This document shows, one piece after another, positions 1 to 5,887 of a stretch of 8,424 nt of DNA. The position numbers and the translations under genes are program-made. Below the pieces are notes generated by a model that was not told the DNA's origin, did no database searches, and was given only the letters and a program-made list of their open reading frames with translations. Position 1 is the stretch's first letter, and every line of letters starts with the position of its first letter. The stretch is from DASRSS01 sp035765515 (GTDB lineage Bacteria > Actinomycetota > Actinomycetes > Mycobacteriales > Jatrophihabitantaceae): contig DASTXN010000149.1 of NCBI GenBank assembly GCA_035765515.1, forward strand, positions 1 through 8,424, given 5' to 3'.

Positions 1-1
1 G

Positions 2-985
2 CTGTTCGAGGGCGGCACCCCACTCGTCCCGGCCAAGGTGCTGTCCGAGCGGACGAACTGCGAGGTGTACCTCAAGGTCGAGGGCGCGAACCCGACCGGT
101 TCGTTCAAGGACCGCGGCATGACGATGGCGATCTCCAAGGCGGCCGAGGCGGGCGCGCAGGCGGTCATCTGCGCGTCCACCGGGAACACGTCGGCCAGCG
201 CCGCCGCGTATGCCGTCCGCGCCGGCATGACGTGCGCGGTGCTGGTGCCGCAGGGCAAGATCGCGCTCGGAAAGATGGCGCAGGCGCTGGTGCACGGCGC
301 CAAGCTGCTGCAGGTCGACGGCAACTTCGACGACTGCCTCGAACTTGCCCAGAAGCTCGCGATCGACTACCCGGTCGCGCTCGTCAACTCGGTGAATCCG
401 CACCGCATCGAGGGCCAGAAGACCGCGTCGTTCGAGATCTGTGACTCGCTCGGTCGCGCCCCGGACGTGCACTGCATCCCGGTCGGCAACGCCGGCAACA
501 TCACCGCCTACTGGAAGGGCTATCGCGAGTACGCGGCAGACGGCATCGTCGATTCCACGCCACGCATGTTCGGCTTCCAGGCGGCGGGCGCCGCCCCGAT
601 CGTCAACGGCGCACCGGTGCTCTCGCCGACCACGATCGCGACGGCCATCCGTATCGGCAACCCTGCGTCGTGGGCGTTCGCCGAGGCGGCGCGCGACGAG
701 TCCGGCGGGCTCATCGACGCGGTCACCGACAAGCAGATCCTCGAGGCGTATCGCCTGGTCGCGCGCAGCGAGGCCGTGTTCGTCGAACCGGCGTCCGCAG
801 CGAGCGTCGCGGGGCTGTTGAAGACCGCTGCCGACGGACGGCTGCCCGCGGGGTCAACGGTGGTCTGCACCGTGACCGGCACCGGGCTGAAAGACCCCGA
901 GTGGGCGATCTCCGGCGCACCGAAACCGATCACCGTGCCGGTCGACAGTCACGTGGCCGCGGCACAGCTCGGCCTTACGGCGTAA
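2..985 (+). CDS. thrC: Threonine synthase, 5'-truncated by the window edge
   Basis: This PLP-dependent cytoplasmic enzyme converts O-phospho-L-homoserine to L-threonine, the last step of threonine synthesis. The reading frame is open from base 2 and begins LFEGGTPLVPAKVL, so the true start lies upstream. About 30 N-terminal residues are missing compared with the roughly 360-residue mycobacterial enzyme. The GTG at 38 lies inside the conserved fold and is not a credible start. Visible motifs are NPTGSFKDRGM, whose Lys (codon 107-109) forms the PLP Schiff base; ASTGNTSASAA, the substrate-binding loop of fold-type II enzymes; and the phosphate-binding loop GNAGNI (485-502). Near the C-terminus, VFVEPASAAS and VCTVTGTGLKDP are typical of the short bacterial threonine synthases. 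The gene ends TAA, 4 bases before thrB, so the two are surely co-transcribed. A homoserine dehydrogenase gene probably lies upstream, but this cannot be seen. The family is certain; the start is outside the window. Confidence 0.97.
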   Translation: MFEGGTPLVPAKVLSERTNCEVYLKVEGANPTGSFKDRGMTMAISKAAEAGAQAVICASTGNTSASAAAYAVRAGMTCAVLVPQGKIALGKMAQALVHGAKLLQVDGNFDDCLELAQKLAIDYPVALVNSVNPHRIEGQKTASFEICDSLGRAPDVHCIPVGNAGNITAYWKGYREYAADGIVDSTPRMFGFQAAGAAPIVNGAPVLSPTTIATAIRIGNPASWAFAEAARDESGGLIDAVTDKQILEAYRLVARSEAVFVEPASAASVAGLLKTAADGRLPAGSTVVCTVTGTGLKDPEWAISGAPKPITVPVDSHVAAAQLGLTA

Positions 986-989
986 GGGA

Positions 990-1895
990 ATGACGCCCTT
1001 CTTCCGGGCCGACCGGGTCCACGTGCAGGTGCCCGCGACGAGTGCGAACCTGGGCCCCGGGTTCGACGCGCTGGGCCTCGCCCTGGACCTCGTCGATGAC
1101 CTGCACGCGCGGGTCGTAGACAGCGGGCTGTGCGTGAAGGTCTCCGGGCCGGGGGAGGAGTTGCCGCGCGACGAGAAGCACCTCGTGGTGCGTGCGATGC
1201 GCGCCGCCTTCGCGCACCTCGGCCGTCAGCCGGACGGACTCGAGCTGAGCTGTACGAACCGGATCCCGCACGGTCGCGGTCTCGGTTCGTCCGCGGCGGC
1301 GATCGTCGGTGGCGTCCTGCTGGCGCGCGGCCTGGTCCCAGGAGGTGACGAACTCCTTCCCGACGCGCAGGCGCTCGCGCTGGCGAGCGAGCTCGAAGGG
1401 CACCCCGACAACGTTGCGCCCGCGCTGCTCGGCGGACTGACAGTGGCGTGGCTGGATGAGGGGCGGGCGCACGCCATTCGGCTGGACTGCGACGCCCGCG
1501 TGCGGCCGGTCGTGTTCGTCCCGCCGTTCGAAGCGTCGACCGAACAGGCCCGCGGGCTGCTGCCTGCGTCCGTGCCGCATGCCGACGCCGCAGCGAACGC
1601 CGCGCGGGCCGCCCTTCTCGTGGCGGCGCTGACGGGTGCACCGGAGCACCTGCTCGCCGCGACCGGTGACCTGCTGCACCAGCAGTACCGGGAGCCCGCG
1701 ATGCCGGCCAGCGCGGCACTGGTCGCTGCGCTGCGCGGCGACGGCCTGCCCGCGGTGGTCTCCGGCGCCGGGCCGACCGTGCTCGTGCTGGCTCGCGACG
1801 CCGCCGAGGTCGACCGGGCGCGGGGGTTCGCGCCGGCGGACTGGCGGGTGGAGGAGCTCGCGGTGCTCGCCCGCGGCGGCCACGTCGTCGCCTGA
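990..1895 (+). CDS. thrB: Homoserine kinase (GHMP kinase family)
   Basis: The enzyme phosphorylates L-homoserine with ATP to give O-phosphohomoserine, the substrate of the adjacent threonine synthase. The 301-residue length is normal. Three GHMP-kinase motifs are visible: PATSANLGPGFDALGLAL near residues 15-32; the ATP-binding loop PHGRGLGSSAAAIVGG near 93-108; and the C-terminal glycine-rich motif VVSGAGPTVLVLA near 253-266. EGHPDNVAPALLGG (about residues 136-149) is also a family signature. The ATG at 990 places about 15 residues before motif 1, as in the mycobacterial protein. A purine run AAGGGA directly abuts the start codon, which is too close for a normal Shine-Dalgarno, so translation may depend on coupling to thrC, whose stop ends 4 bases upstream. 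No U-tailed hairpin follows the TGA, so some read-through into rho is possible. Confidence 0.96.
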   Translation: MTPFFRADRVHVQVPATSANLGPGFDALGLALDLVDDLHARVVDSGLCVKVSGPGEELPRDEKHLVVRAMRAAFAHLGRQPDGLELSCTNRIPHGRGLGSSAAAIVGGVLLARGLVPGGDELLPDAQALALASELEGHPDNVAPALLGGLTVAWLDEGRAHAIRLDCDARVRPVVFVPPFEASTEQARGLLPASVPHADAAANAARAALLVAALTGAPEHLLAATGDLLHQQYREPAMPASAALVAALRGDGLPAVVSGAGPTVLVLARDAAEVDRARGFAPADWRVEELAVLARGGHVVA

Positions 1896-1943
1896 GACGA
1901 CACGGTCCGGGAGCCGTCGGGAACACGCCGGAGGCCCTCGGTG

Positions 1944-1972
1944 TTGCTGCAGGTGAATCGAGCGTCTAGGCT
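1944..1972 (+). promoter_or_regulatory. Candidate rho promoter (-35 TTGCTG, -10 TAGGCT)
   Basis: TTGCTG (1944-1949) and TAGGCT (1967-1972) are separated by exactly 17 bp. TAGGCT keeps the T-A....T positions of the actinobacterial primary-sigma -10 element. Transcription would start near 1979, giving a leader of about 230 nt before the Rho start codon. The start point is inferred from spacing only. Confidence 0.6.
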
Positions 1973-1976
1973 CGAT
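1957..1976. repeat. Perfect inverted repeat over the rho -10 element
   Basis: ATCGAGC (1957-1963) and GCTCGAT (1970-1976) form a perfect 7-bp inverted repeat with a 6-base spacer. It covers the proposed -10 hexamer and ends just before the expected transcription start. It could be an operator for a dimeric repressor or chance symmetry. It would lie upstream of the main transcript, so it is not part of the leader RNA. Confidence 0.5.
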
Positions 1977-1979
1977 CGC

Positions 1980-2212
1980 GTCAGTCCCGGCGTCCCCCGT
2001 GAAATTCGGCTCCGACGCTCACCGTGATGTAGAGCACCAATCGGTGCCAAGGCGAGTACGGGACATCGGCTGAAATCCTCACCGGAACGGTGCGCGTTCG
2101 ACGCGCACCGGCCGTAGAGACCGGGCTCGGGCCGGCGCCGGCGCGAGCCCCGCAACCGGTCGAAGCGCACCTCATGCGTGCGCCGACCACCCTCGGAAGG
2201 ATCCGACAACAG
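1980..2212 (+). promoter_or_regulatory. Long structured 5' leader of rho
   Basis: There is no credible gene in this stretch. GTCCCG (1984-1989) can pair with CGGGAC (2059-2064), closing a branched domain. Inside it, GCGTC (1990-1994) pairs with GACGC (2014-2018), and GCACC (2034-2038) pairs with GGTGC (2043-2047) across the loop AATC. Downstream is a perfect 9-bp hairpin, CGGTGCGCG / CGCGCACCG (2088-2096 / 2102-2110), with loop TTCGA. Next is GGGCTCG / CGAGCCC (2123-2129 / 2144-2150) around a GCCGGC-GCCGGC palindrome. Rho is autoregulated through its leader in E. coli, so attenuation or Rho-dependent control is plausible here. I do not recognise the fold as a known riboswitch. The structures are drawn by eye. 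Confidence 0.55.
2195..2201 (+). promoter_or_regulatory. Rho ribosome binding site (decides the GTG start)
   Basis: GGAAGGA ends 11 bases before the GTG at 2213. Neither the in-frame GTG at 2090 nor the ATG at 2174 has a comparable purine box. The protein read from 2213, starting (M)TETQEQ, also resembles the starts of other actinobacterial Rho proteins such as MTDTD in Mycobacterium. This site fixes the start. Confidence 0.75.
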
Positions 2213-4111
2213 GTGACAGAGACTCAAGAGCAGGCCGCAGGCGCTCCCGCCGCGGCCGCCGGCTCGGCGCGCGGCAAGAAGGGTTCGCTGAACTCGCTCC
2301 TGCTGCCCGAGCTGCAGCAAATCGCGAGCGGCATGGGCATCAGCACGGCGAAGGTCAAGAAGAGCGACCTGATCGCCGCCATCCAGGCCGCCCGCAGCGG
2401 GGGAAGCGGATCGGGCAGCGTCAACGGCGCCACCACGGAGCGCGCCGACGCGCCCGCGCAGGCCAACGGCCGCCGTCCCCAGCGCGCCTCAGGTTCCAGT
2501 GCCGCGGAACGGACGGCGGAGTCCGACGCGCGGGCCGAGAACAACGGCGCGAGCCACGCCGAGACACCGGCGGCTGCCGAGCCGGCCGCTGCCGAGCAGC
2601 GTGACGGCGATCGTGACGGGCAGAACCGCCGTGAGCCGCGCGACGGGCAGAACCGCCAGCAGCGCGACGGCCAGAACCGTCAGAACAGTCAAAACCAGAA
2701 CAACGAGCGCCAGCAAAGCGGCGACCGGCAGGGCAACGACCGCCAGCAGAGCGGCGACCGGCAGGGCAACGACCGGCAGCAGAACAACTCCGGGAACCAG
2801 AACCGCCAGCAGAACTCCGGCGGTAGCCAGAACCAGAACCGCGACAACCGCGATGACGACTACGAGGGCGGCGGGCGCCGCCGGGGCCGTCGCTACCGCG
2901 ACCGGCGCGGCCGTAGCCGCGACCGCGAGGGCGGCGGCGCGAACACCGAGATCGAGCCGACCGTCTCCGAGGACGACGTCCTGATCCCTGTCGCCGGCAT
3001 CGTGGACGCGATCGAGGAGAAGAACACCTGGTTCGTCCGCACCAACGGCTACTTCGCCAGCACGGACGACGTGTACGTCGCGAACTCGTACGTGCGCCGC
3101 TTCGGGCTGCGCCGTGGTGACGCGATCACCGGCGCCGTCCGCCAGCAGCGCGAGGGTGAACGGCGGGAGAAGTACAACCCGTTGGTGCGCCTGGACACCG
3201 TCAACGGCAAGGAGCCCGATCAGGGCAAGGGCCGTGTCGAGTTCACCAAGCTCACCCCGCTGTACCCGCAGGAGCGGCTGCGGCTGGAGACCGAGCCGCA
3301 CATCTTCACCACCCGCGTGATCGACCTGGTGATGCCGATCGGCAAGGGGCAACGCGCCCTGATCGTCTCGCCGCCGAAGGCCGGTAAGACGATGGTGCTG
3401 CAGTCCATCGCGAACGCGATCACGGTGAACAACCCCGAGGTCCACCTCATGGTGGTGCTCATCGACGAGCGCCCGGAAGAGGTCACCGACATGCAGCGCT
3501 CGGTGAAGGGCGAGGTGATCGCCTCGACCTTCGACCGGCGCCCGCAGGACCACATCACGGTCGCCGAGTTGTCCATCGAGCGGGCGAAGCGCCTGGTCGA
3601 GATGGGTCACGACGTAGTGGTGCTGCTCGACTCGATCACCCGTCTCGGCCGTGCGTACAACCTGGGCGCGCCGGCCAGTGGACGCATCCTGTCCGGTGGT
3701 GTCGACTCGACCGCGCTGTACCCGCCGAAGCGCTTCCTCGGCGCGGCCCGCAACATCGAGAACGGCGGGTCGCTGACCATCCTGGCGACCGCGCTGGTCG
3801 AGACCGGCTCGGCCGGCGACACGGTGATCTTCGAGGAGTTCAAGGGCACCGGCAACGCCGAGCTCAAGCTGGACCGCAAGATCGCCGACAAGCGCGTGTT
3901 CCCCGCCGTGGACGTCGACCAGTCGTCCACACGCAAGGAGGAACTGCTGCTGACTCCGGACGAGCTGGCGGTCACGATCAAGCTGCGCCGCGTCCTGCAC
4001 GCGTTGGACCCGCAGCAGGCGATCGACCTGCTGCTCGACCGGCTGCGGAAGACCCGGAACAACACCGAGTTCCTCATGCAGATCGCGAAGACGACGCCCG
4101 GCTCCGACTAA
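2213..4111 (+). CDS. rho: Transcription termination factor Rho
   Basis: Rho is a hexameric RNA-dependent ATPase that loads on C-rich nascent RNA and ends transcription. From the GTG at 2213 the protein has 632 residues. An N-terminal helical Rho_N domain (about 26-62, with LLLPELQQIASGMGI) is followed by a long disordered insert (about 63-248). The insert has an Ala/Glu part, then an Asn/Gln/Arg/Asp-rich part (about 137-215), then a basic GGRRRGRRYRDRRGR patch (219-233). The RNA-binding cold-shock-like domain follows (about 255-340, with IPVAGIVDAIEEKNTWFVRT and YVRRFGLRRGD). The RecA-type motor contains Walker A SPPKAGKT (386-393), DERPEEVTDMQRSVKGEV, Walker B VVVLLDSITR with D473, and LSGGVDSTALYPPKRF. 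The candidate arginine finger is in GAARNIENGGS (about R513), and the end is EEFKGTGNAELKLDRKIA onward. An insert of this kind is common in actinobacterial Rho and absent from E. coli Rho. All core catalytic motifs are intact. Alternative starts at 2090 or 2174 would run into the leader and look less likely. Confidence 0.97.
   Translation: MTETQEQAAGAPAAAAGSARGKKGSLNSLLLPELQQIASGMGISTAKVKKSDLIAAIQAARSGGSGSGSVNGATTERADAPAQANGRRPQRASGSSAAERTAESDARAENNGASHAETPAAAEPAAAEQRDGDRDGQNRREPRDGQNRQQRDGQNRQNSQNQNNERQQSGDRQGNDRQQSGDRQGNDRQQNNSGNQNRQQNSGGSQNQNRDNRDDDYEGGGRRRGRRYRDRRGRSRDREGGGANTEIEPTVSEDDVLIPVAGIVDAIEEKNTWFVRTNGYFASTDDVYVANSYVRRFGLRRGDAITGAVRQQREGERREKYNPLVRLDTVNGKEPDQGKGRVEFTKLTPLYPQERLRLETEPHIFTTRVIDLVMPIGKGQRALIVSPPKAGKTMVLQSIANAITVNNPEVHLMVVLIDERPEEVTDMQRSVKGEVIASTFDRRPQDHITVAELSIERAKRLVEMGHDVVVLLDSITRLGRAYNLGAPASGRILSGGVDSTALYPPKRFLGAARNIENGGSLTILATALVETGSAGDTVIFEEFKGTGNAELKLDRKIADKRVFPAVDVDQSSTRKEELLLTPDELAVTIKLRRVLHALDPQQAIDLLLDRLRKTRNNTEFLMQIAKTTPGSD
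2717..2782 (+). repeat. Two-copy 33-bp tandem repeat inside rho
   Basis: Two units (2717-2749 and 2750-2782) are nearly identical, each reading AGCGGCGACCGGCAGGGCAA and then CGACCG(C/G)CAGCAG. They encode SGDRQGNDRQQ twice. The period is a multiple of three, so copy changes keep the frame. Shorter RDGQNR repeats precede them (about 2612-2680). They lie in the Asn/Gln-rich disordered insert. Confidence 0.85.
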
Positions 4112-4143
4112 GAGCGAATAACCGGGCGAATCGCCCGTACCGA

Positions 4144-4178
4144 GCCCGCCGTCCGGTCACACCGGGCGGCGGGCTTTT
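4144..4178 (+). terminator. Intrinsic terminator downstream of rho
   Basis: The arms 4144-4156 (GCCCGCCGTCCGG) and 4162-4174 (CCGGGCGGCGGGC) pair over 13 bp with one G-U, around the loop TCACA. TTTTGTT follows at once. A smaller hairpin, CGGGC / GCCCG within 4123-4137, precedes it just after the rho stop. It should separate rho from the transporter genes. Confidence 0.9.
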
Positions 4179-4262
4179 GTTCGCGCCGAAACCGAATAGG
4201 CAACGACCCGGTAACGGCCGCGCGAGGAGCCTTCCCACCCCGCCCCGGACGTGCCACCCTTC

Positions 4263-4276
4263 CGTAAGCGTTACCA
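4263..4276. promoter_or_regulatory. LacI/cre-type operator candidate (distal)
   Basis: CGTAAGCGTTACCA matches 12 of 14 positions of the general LacI/CcpA-type operator TGWAANCGNTNWCA. Its core GTAA-GCG-TTAC is an imperfect palindrome with the central CG seen in this family. An inverted copy of half of it, GGTAACG, lies at 4210-4216. It is 51 bases before the binding-protein start codon. Confidence 0.5.
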
Positions 4277-4286
4277 GATCCGGCCG

Positions 4287-4300
4287 TGGTAGCGCTCTCA
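4287..4300. promoter_or_regulatory. CebR-like LacI-family operator (proximal)
   Basis: TGGTAGCGCTCTCA matches 12 of 14 positions of the Streptomyces CebR operator TGGGAGCGCTCCCA, including the central palindrome AGCGCT. It ends 7 bases before the Shine-Dalgarno of the binding-protein gene, so a bound repressor would block initiation or early elongation. Its centre is about 24 bp, or just over two helical turns, from the distal site. No regulator gene is in the window, so the actual repressor and inducer sugar are unknown. Confidence 0.65.
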
Positions 4301-4307
4301 CAGATCC

Positions 4308-4318
4308 AGGAGAGGGGA
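4308..4318 (+). promoter_or_regulatory. Ribosome binding site of the binding-protein gene
   Basis: AGGAGAGGGGA lies 9 bases before the ATG at 4328. It rules out the in-frame GTG at 4286, which sits just upstream of the operator and would put non-signal residues before the lipoprotein signal peptide. Confidence 0.85.
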
Positions 4319-4327
4319 TCCGACACG

Positions 4328-5725
4328 ATGCGTTTGAAGACGGTGTCCGCCGTTGTGGCAACAGGCGGCGCGATCATGATGCTGGCAGCGTGTAGCAGTT
4401 CAGGCGGTAACGGCGGCAATGGCGGGAGCACCGGCGGCAACAGCGGCGGCAACTCCTCGGCGAGCGGCCCGAAGCTGACCGGCGACTGCGCGCAGTTCCA
4501 GCAGTACGCGGGACACAGCGGCAGCACGGTCACGATGTTCGGCTCGATCCTGAGCCCCGAGTCGGACTCGCTGAACAAGTCGTGGGCCAAGTTCGACCAG
4601 TGCACCGGTATCACCATCAAGTACACCGGTTCGAACACGTTCGAGGCCGACCTGCCGGTCAAGGTCAGCGGCGGCAACGCCCCGGACCTGGCGATCATTC
4701 CGCAGCCCGGTCTGCTCACCCAGATGGTGGAGACCGGCGAGGTGAAGAAGCCGCCGGCGCAGACCGTGGCGAACGAGGCCAACTGGAACGACGCCTGGAA
4801 GGGCTACGGTTCGGTCGGCGGCACGTTCTACGCGGCCCCGATGAGCGCGAACATGAAGACGATGGTGTGGTACTCGCCGAAGTTCTTCGCCGCGCACAAC
4901 TACCAGGTGCCCACCACGTGGCAGGACCTGATGTCGCTGTCGGCCAAGATGGCGACGGACATGAAGGCCTCCGGCGGCAAGCCCTGGTGCGGCGGCATCG
5001 GTTCCGGCACGGCCAGCGGCTGGCCGGCCACCGACTGGCTGGAGGAGGTCGTCCTCAGCACCTACGGCGGCCAGGTCTACGACGACTGGATCAGCCACAA
5101 GGTCACCTTCAGCTCGCAGCAGATCACCAAGGCCATGCAGACCGTCGCCAACTGGATGCAGAACCCCGACTGGGTGAACGGCGGCATCGGTAACGTCAAG
5201 ACGATCGCGACGACGACCTTCCAGAAGGCCGGCTACCCGATCCTGAAGAACAAGTGCGGCATGTTGCAGCAGGCGTCGTTCTACGAGGCGCAGTGGCCGA
5301 AGGGCACCACGGTCGGTCCGAACGCCGACGTGTTCGCCTTCTACCTGCCGCCGGTGAACCCGAGCATCAAGACCCCGGTCGAGGGCGGCGGCGAGTTCGT
5401 CACCGCGTTCTCGGACGACCCGGCGACGCAGGCGGTGCAGAACTACCTGTCCAGCCCGGAGTGGGCCGACGCGCGCATCAAGGTCGCGCCCGGTTGGGTG
5501 TCGGCGAACGAGAAGGTCGACCAGAGCCTGTACACCGACCCGATCGACAAGCTGTCCGCGAAGTACCTGGCCGACCCGAACGCGACGTTCCGGTTCGACG
5601 CCTCCGACTCGATGCCGGCAGCCGTCGGCTCCGGTGAGGAGTGGAAGGCCATGGTCGACTGGTTCGGCAGCGGCAAGTCCATCACGGACGTCGCCAAGGA
5701 GATCGACGCGGCCTGGCCGAAATAA
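4328..5725 (+). CDS. Sugar ABC transporter substrate-binding lipoprotein
   Basis: This is the extracellular binding protein of a CUT1-type oligosaccharide importer (SBP family 1), 465 residues from the ATG at 4328. A lipoprotein signal peptide (MRLK, then a hydrophobic stretch) ends in lipobox LAAC with Cys22 as the lipid-anchored residue. A flexible Gly/Ser/Asn linker follows (about 23-48). The mature fold starts near residue 50 and includes STVTMFGSILSPESDSLNKSWAKFDQCTGI, read here as separate short stretches, and GGNAPDLAIIPQPGLL, a typical hinge and ligand region. The many Trp and Tyr residues (for example W153, W157, W181, W232, W237 and W390) could stack on sugar rings. C54, C92, C221 and C310 could form disulfides outside the cell. 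The protein resembles AglE-type alpha-glucoside binding proteins, but the substrate cannot be read from sequence. The gene has its own strong ribosome site and LacI-type operators. Confidence 0.92.
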   Translation: MRLKTVSAVVATGGAIMMLAACSSSGGNGGNGGSTGGNSGGNSSASGPKLTGDCAQFQQYAGHSGSTVTMFGSILSPESDSLNKSWAKFDQCTGITIKYTGSNTFEADLPVKVSGGNAPDLAIIPQPGLLTQMVETGEVKKPPAQTVANEANWNDAWKGYGSVGGTFYAAPMSANMKTMVWYSPKFFAAHNYQVPTTWQDLMSLSAKMATDMKASGGKPWCGGIGSGTASGWPATDWLEEVVLSTYGGQVYDDWISHKVTFSSQQITKAMQTVANWMQNPDWVNGGIGNVKTIATTTFQKAGYPILKNKCGMLQQASFYEAQWPKGTTVGPNADVFAFYLPPVNPSIKTPVEGGGEFVTAFSDDPATQAVQNYLSSPEWADARIKVAPGWVSANEKVDQSLYTDPIDKLSAKYLADPNATFRFDASDSMPAAVGSGEEWKAMVDWFGSGKSITDVAKEIDAAWPK

Positions 5726-5748
5726 ATCGCAGTAGGTAGTTCCGTACG

Positions 5749-5767
5749 GCCGCCGGGAGTCGGCGGC
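5749..5767 (+). repeat. Hairpin 1 after the binding-protein gene
   Basis: GCCGCCG (5749-5755) and CGGCGGC (5761-5767) pair perfectly over 7 bp with a 5-base loop GGAGT. No T-run follows, so it is not a standard terminator. It lies 24 bases after the stop codon. Confidence 0.75.
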
Positions 5768-5788
5768 GGCAAGAAGTTCGACGCTCGT

Positions 5789-5820
5789 GCGGCCCGTGGG
5801 CTTGACAGCTCACGGGCCGC
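5789..5820 (+). repeat. Hairpin 2 between the binding-protein and permease genes
   Basis: GCGGCCCGTGGGCT (5789-5802) and AGCTCACGGGCCGC (5807-5820) form a 14-bp stem with one G-U pair and a 4-base loop TGAC. It is very stable on paper and lacks a T-run. With hairpin 1 it fills the 162-base gap before the permease genes. A likely role is mRNA protection or partial termination, giving more binding protein than permease, as is known for other sugar importer operons. Confidence 0.8.
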
Positions 5821-5887
5821 GCGACCAACGTAACCGCGTCCGATCCGTCGCAGACCACGCTGTGACCGTCCCGGAGAAGAGGTAGCC

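Noticed and set aside
1898..1919. Possible terminator after thrB (ACGG / CCGT hairpin)
   Set aside because: Only four continuous pairs are present, with bulges and no T-run, so it cannot be called a terminator.
2041..2160. Possible cobalamin riboswitch, because of CCCCGCAACCGGT and GCTGAAATCC
   Set aside because: The resemblance is limited to short words. The conserved B12-box order and spacing are absent, and rho is not a known target of that class.
2090..2212. A 41-residue N-terminal extension of Rho from GTG 2090, or a shorter one from ATG 2174
   Set aside because: Neither start has a good ribosome site, the stretch forms hairpins, and related Rho proteins start like the GTG at 2213, which has GGAAGGA before it.
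1226..2320. A 364-codon minus-strand open frame over thrB, the intergenic region and the start of rho
   Set aside because: It covers three unrelated elements, has Ser/Arg/Ala-biased composition and no domain, and overlaps certain genes. It is a GC-driven artefact.
2612..2782. Repeats that might suggest a CRISPR array
   Set aside because: The units are adjacent, in frame and without spacers. They encode the repetitive Rho insert.
2489..4000. A 503-codon open frame on the minus strand across rho
   Set aside because: It is the antisense shadow of GC-rich rho codons. Its translation is a low-complexity run of Val, Ala, Leu and Arg with no recognisable domain, and rho itself is certain on the other strand.
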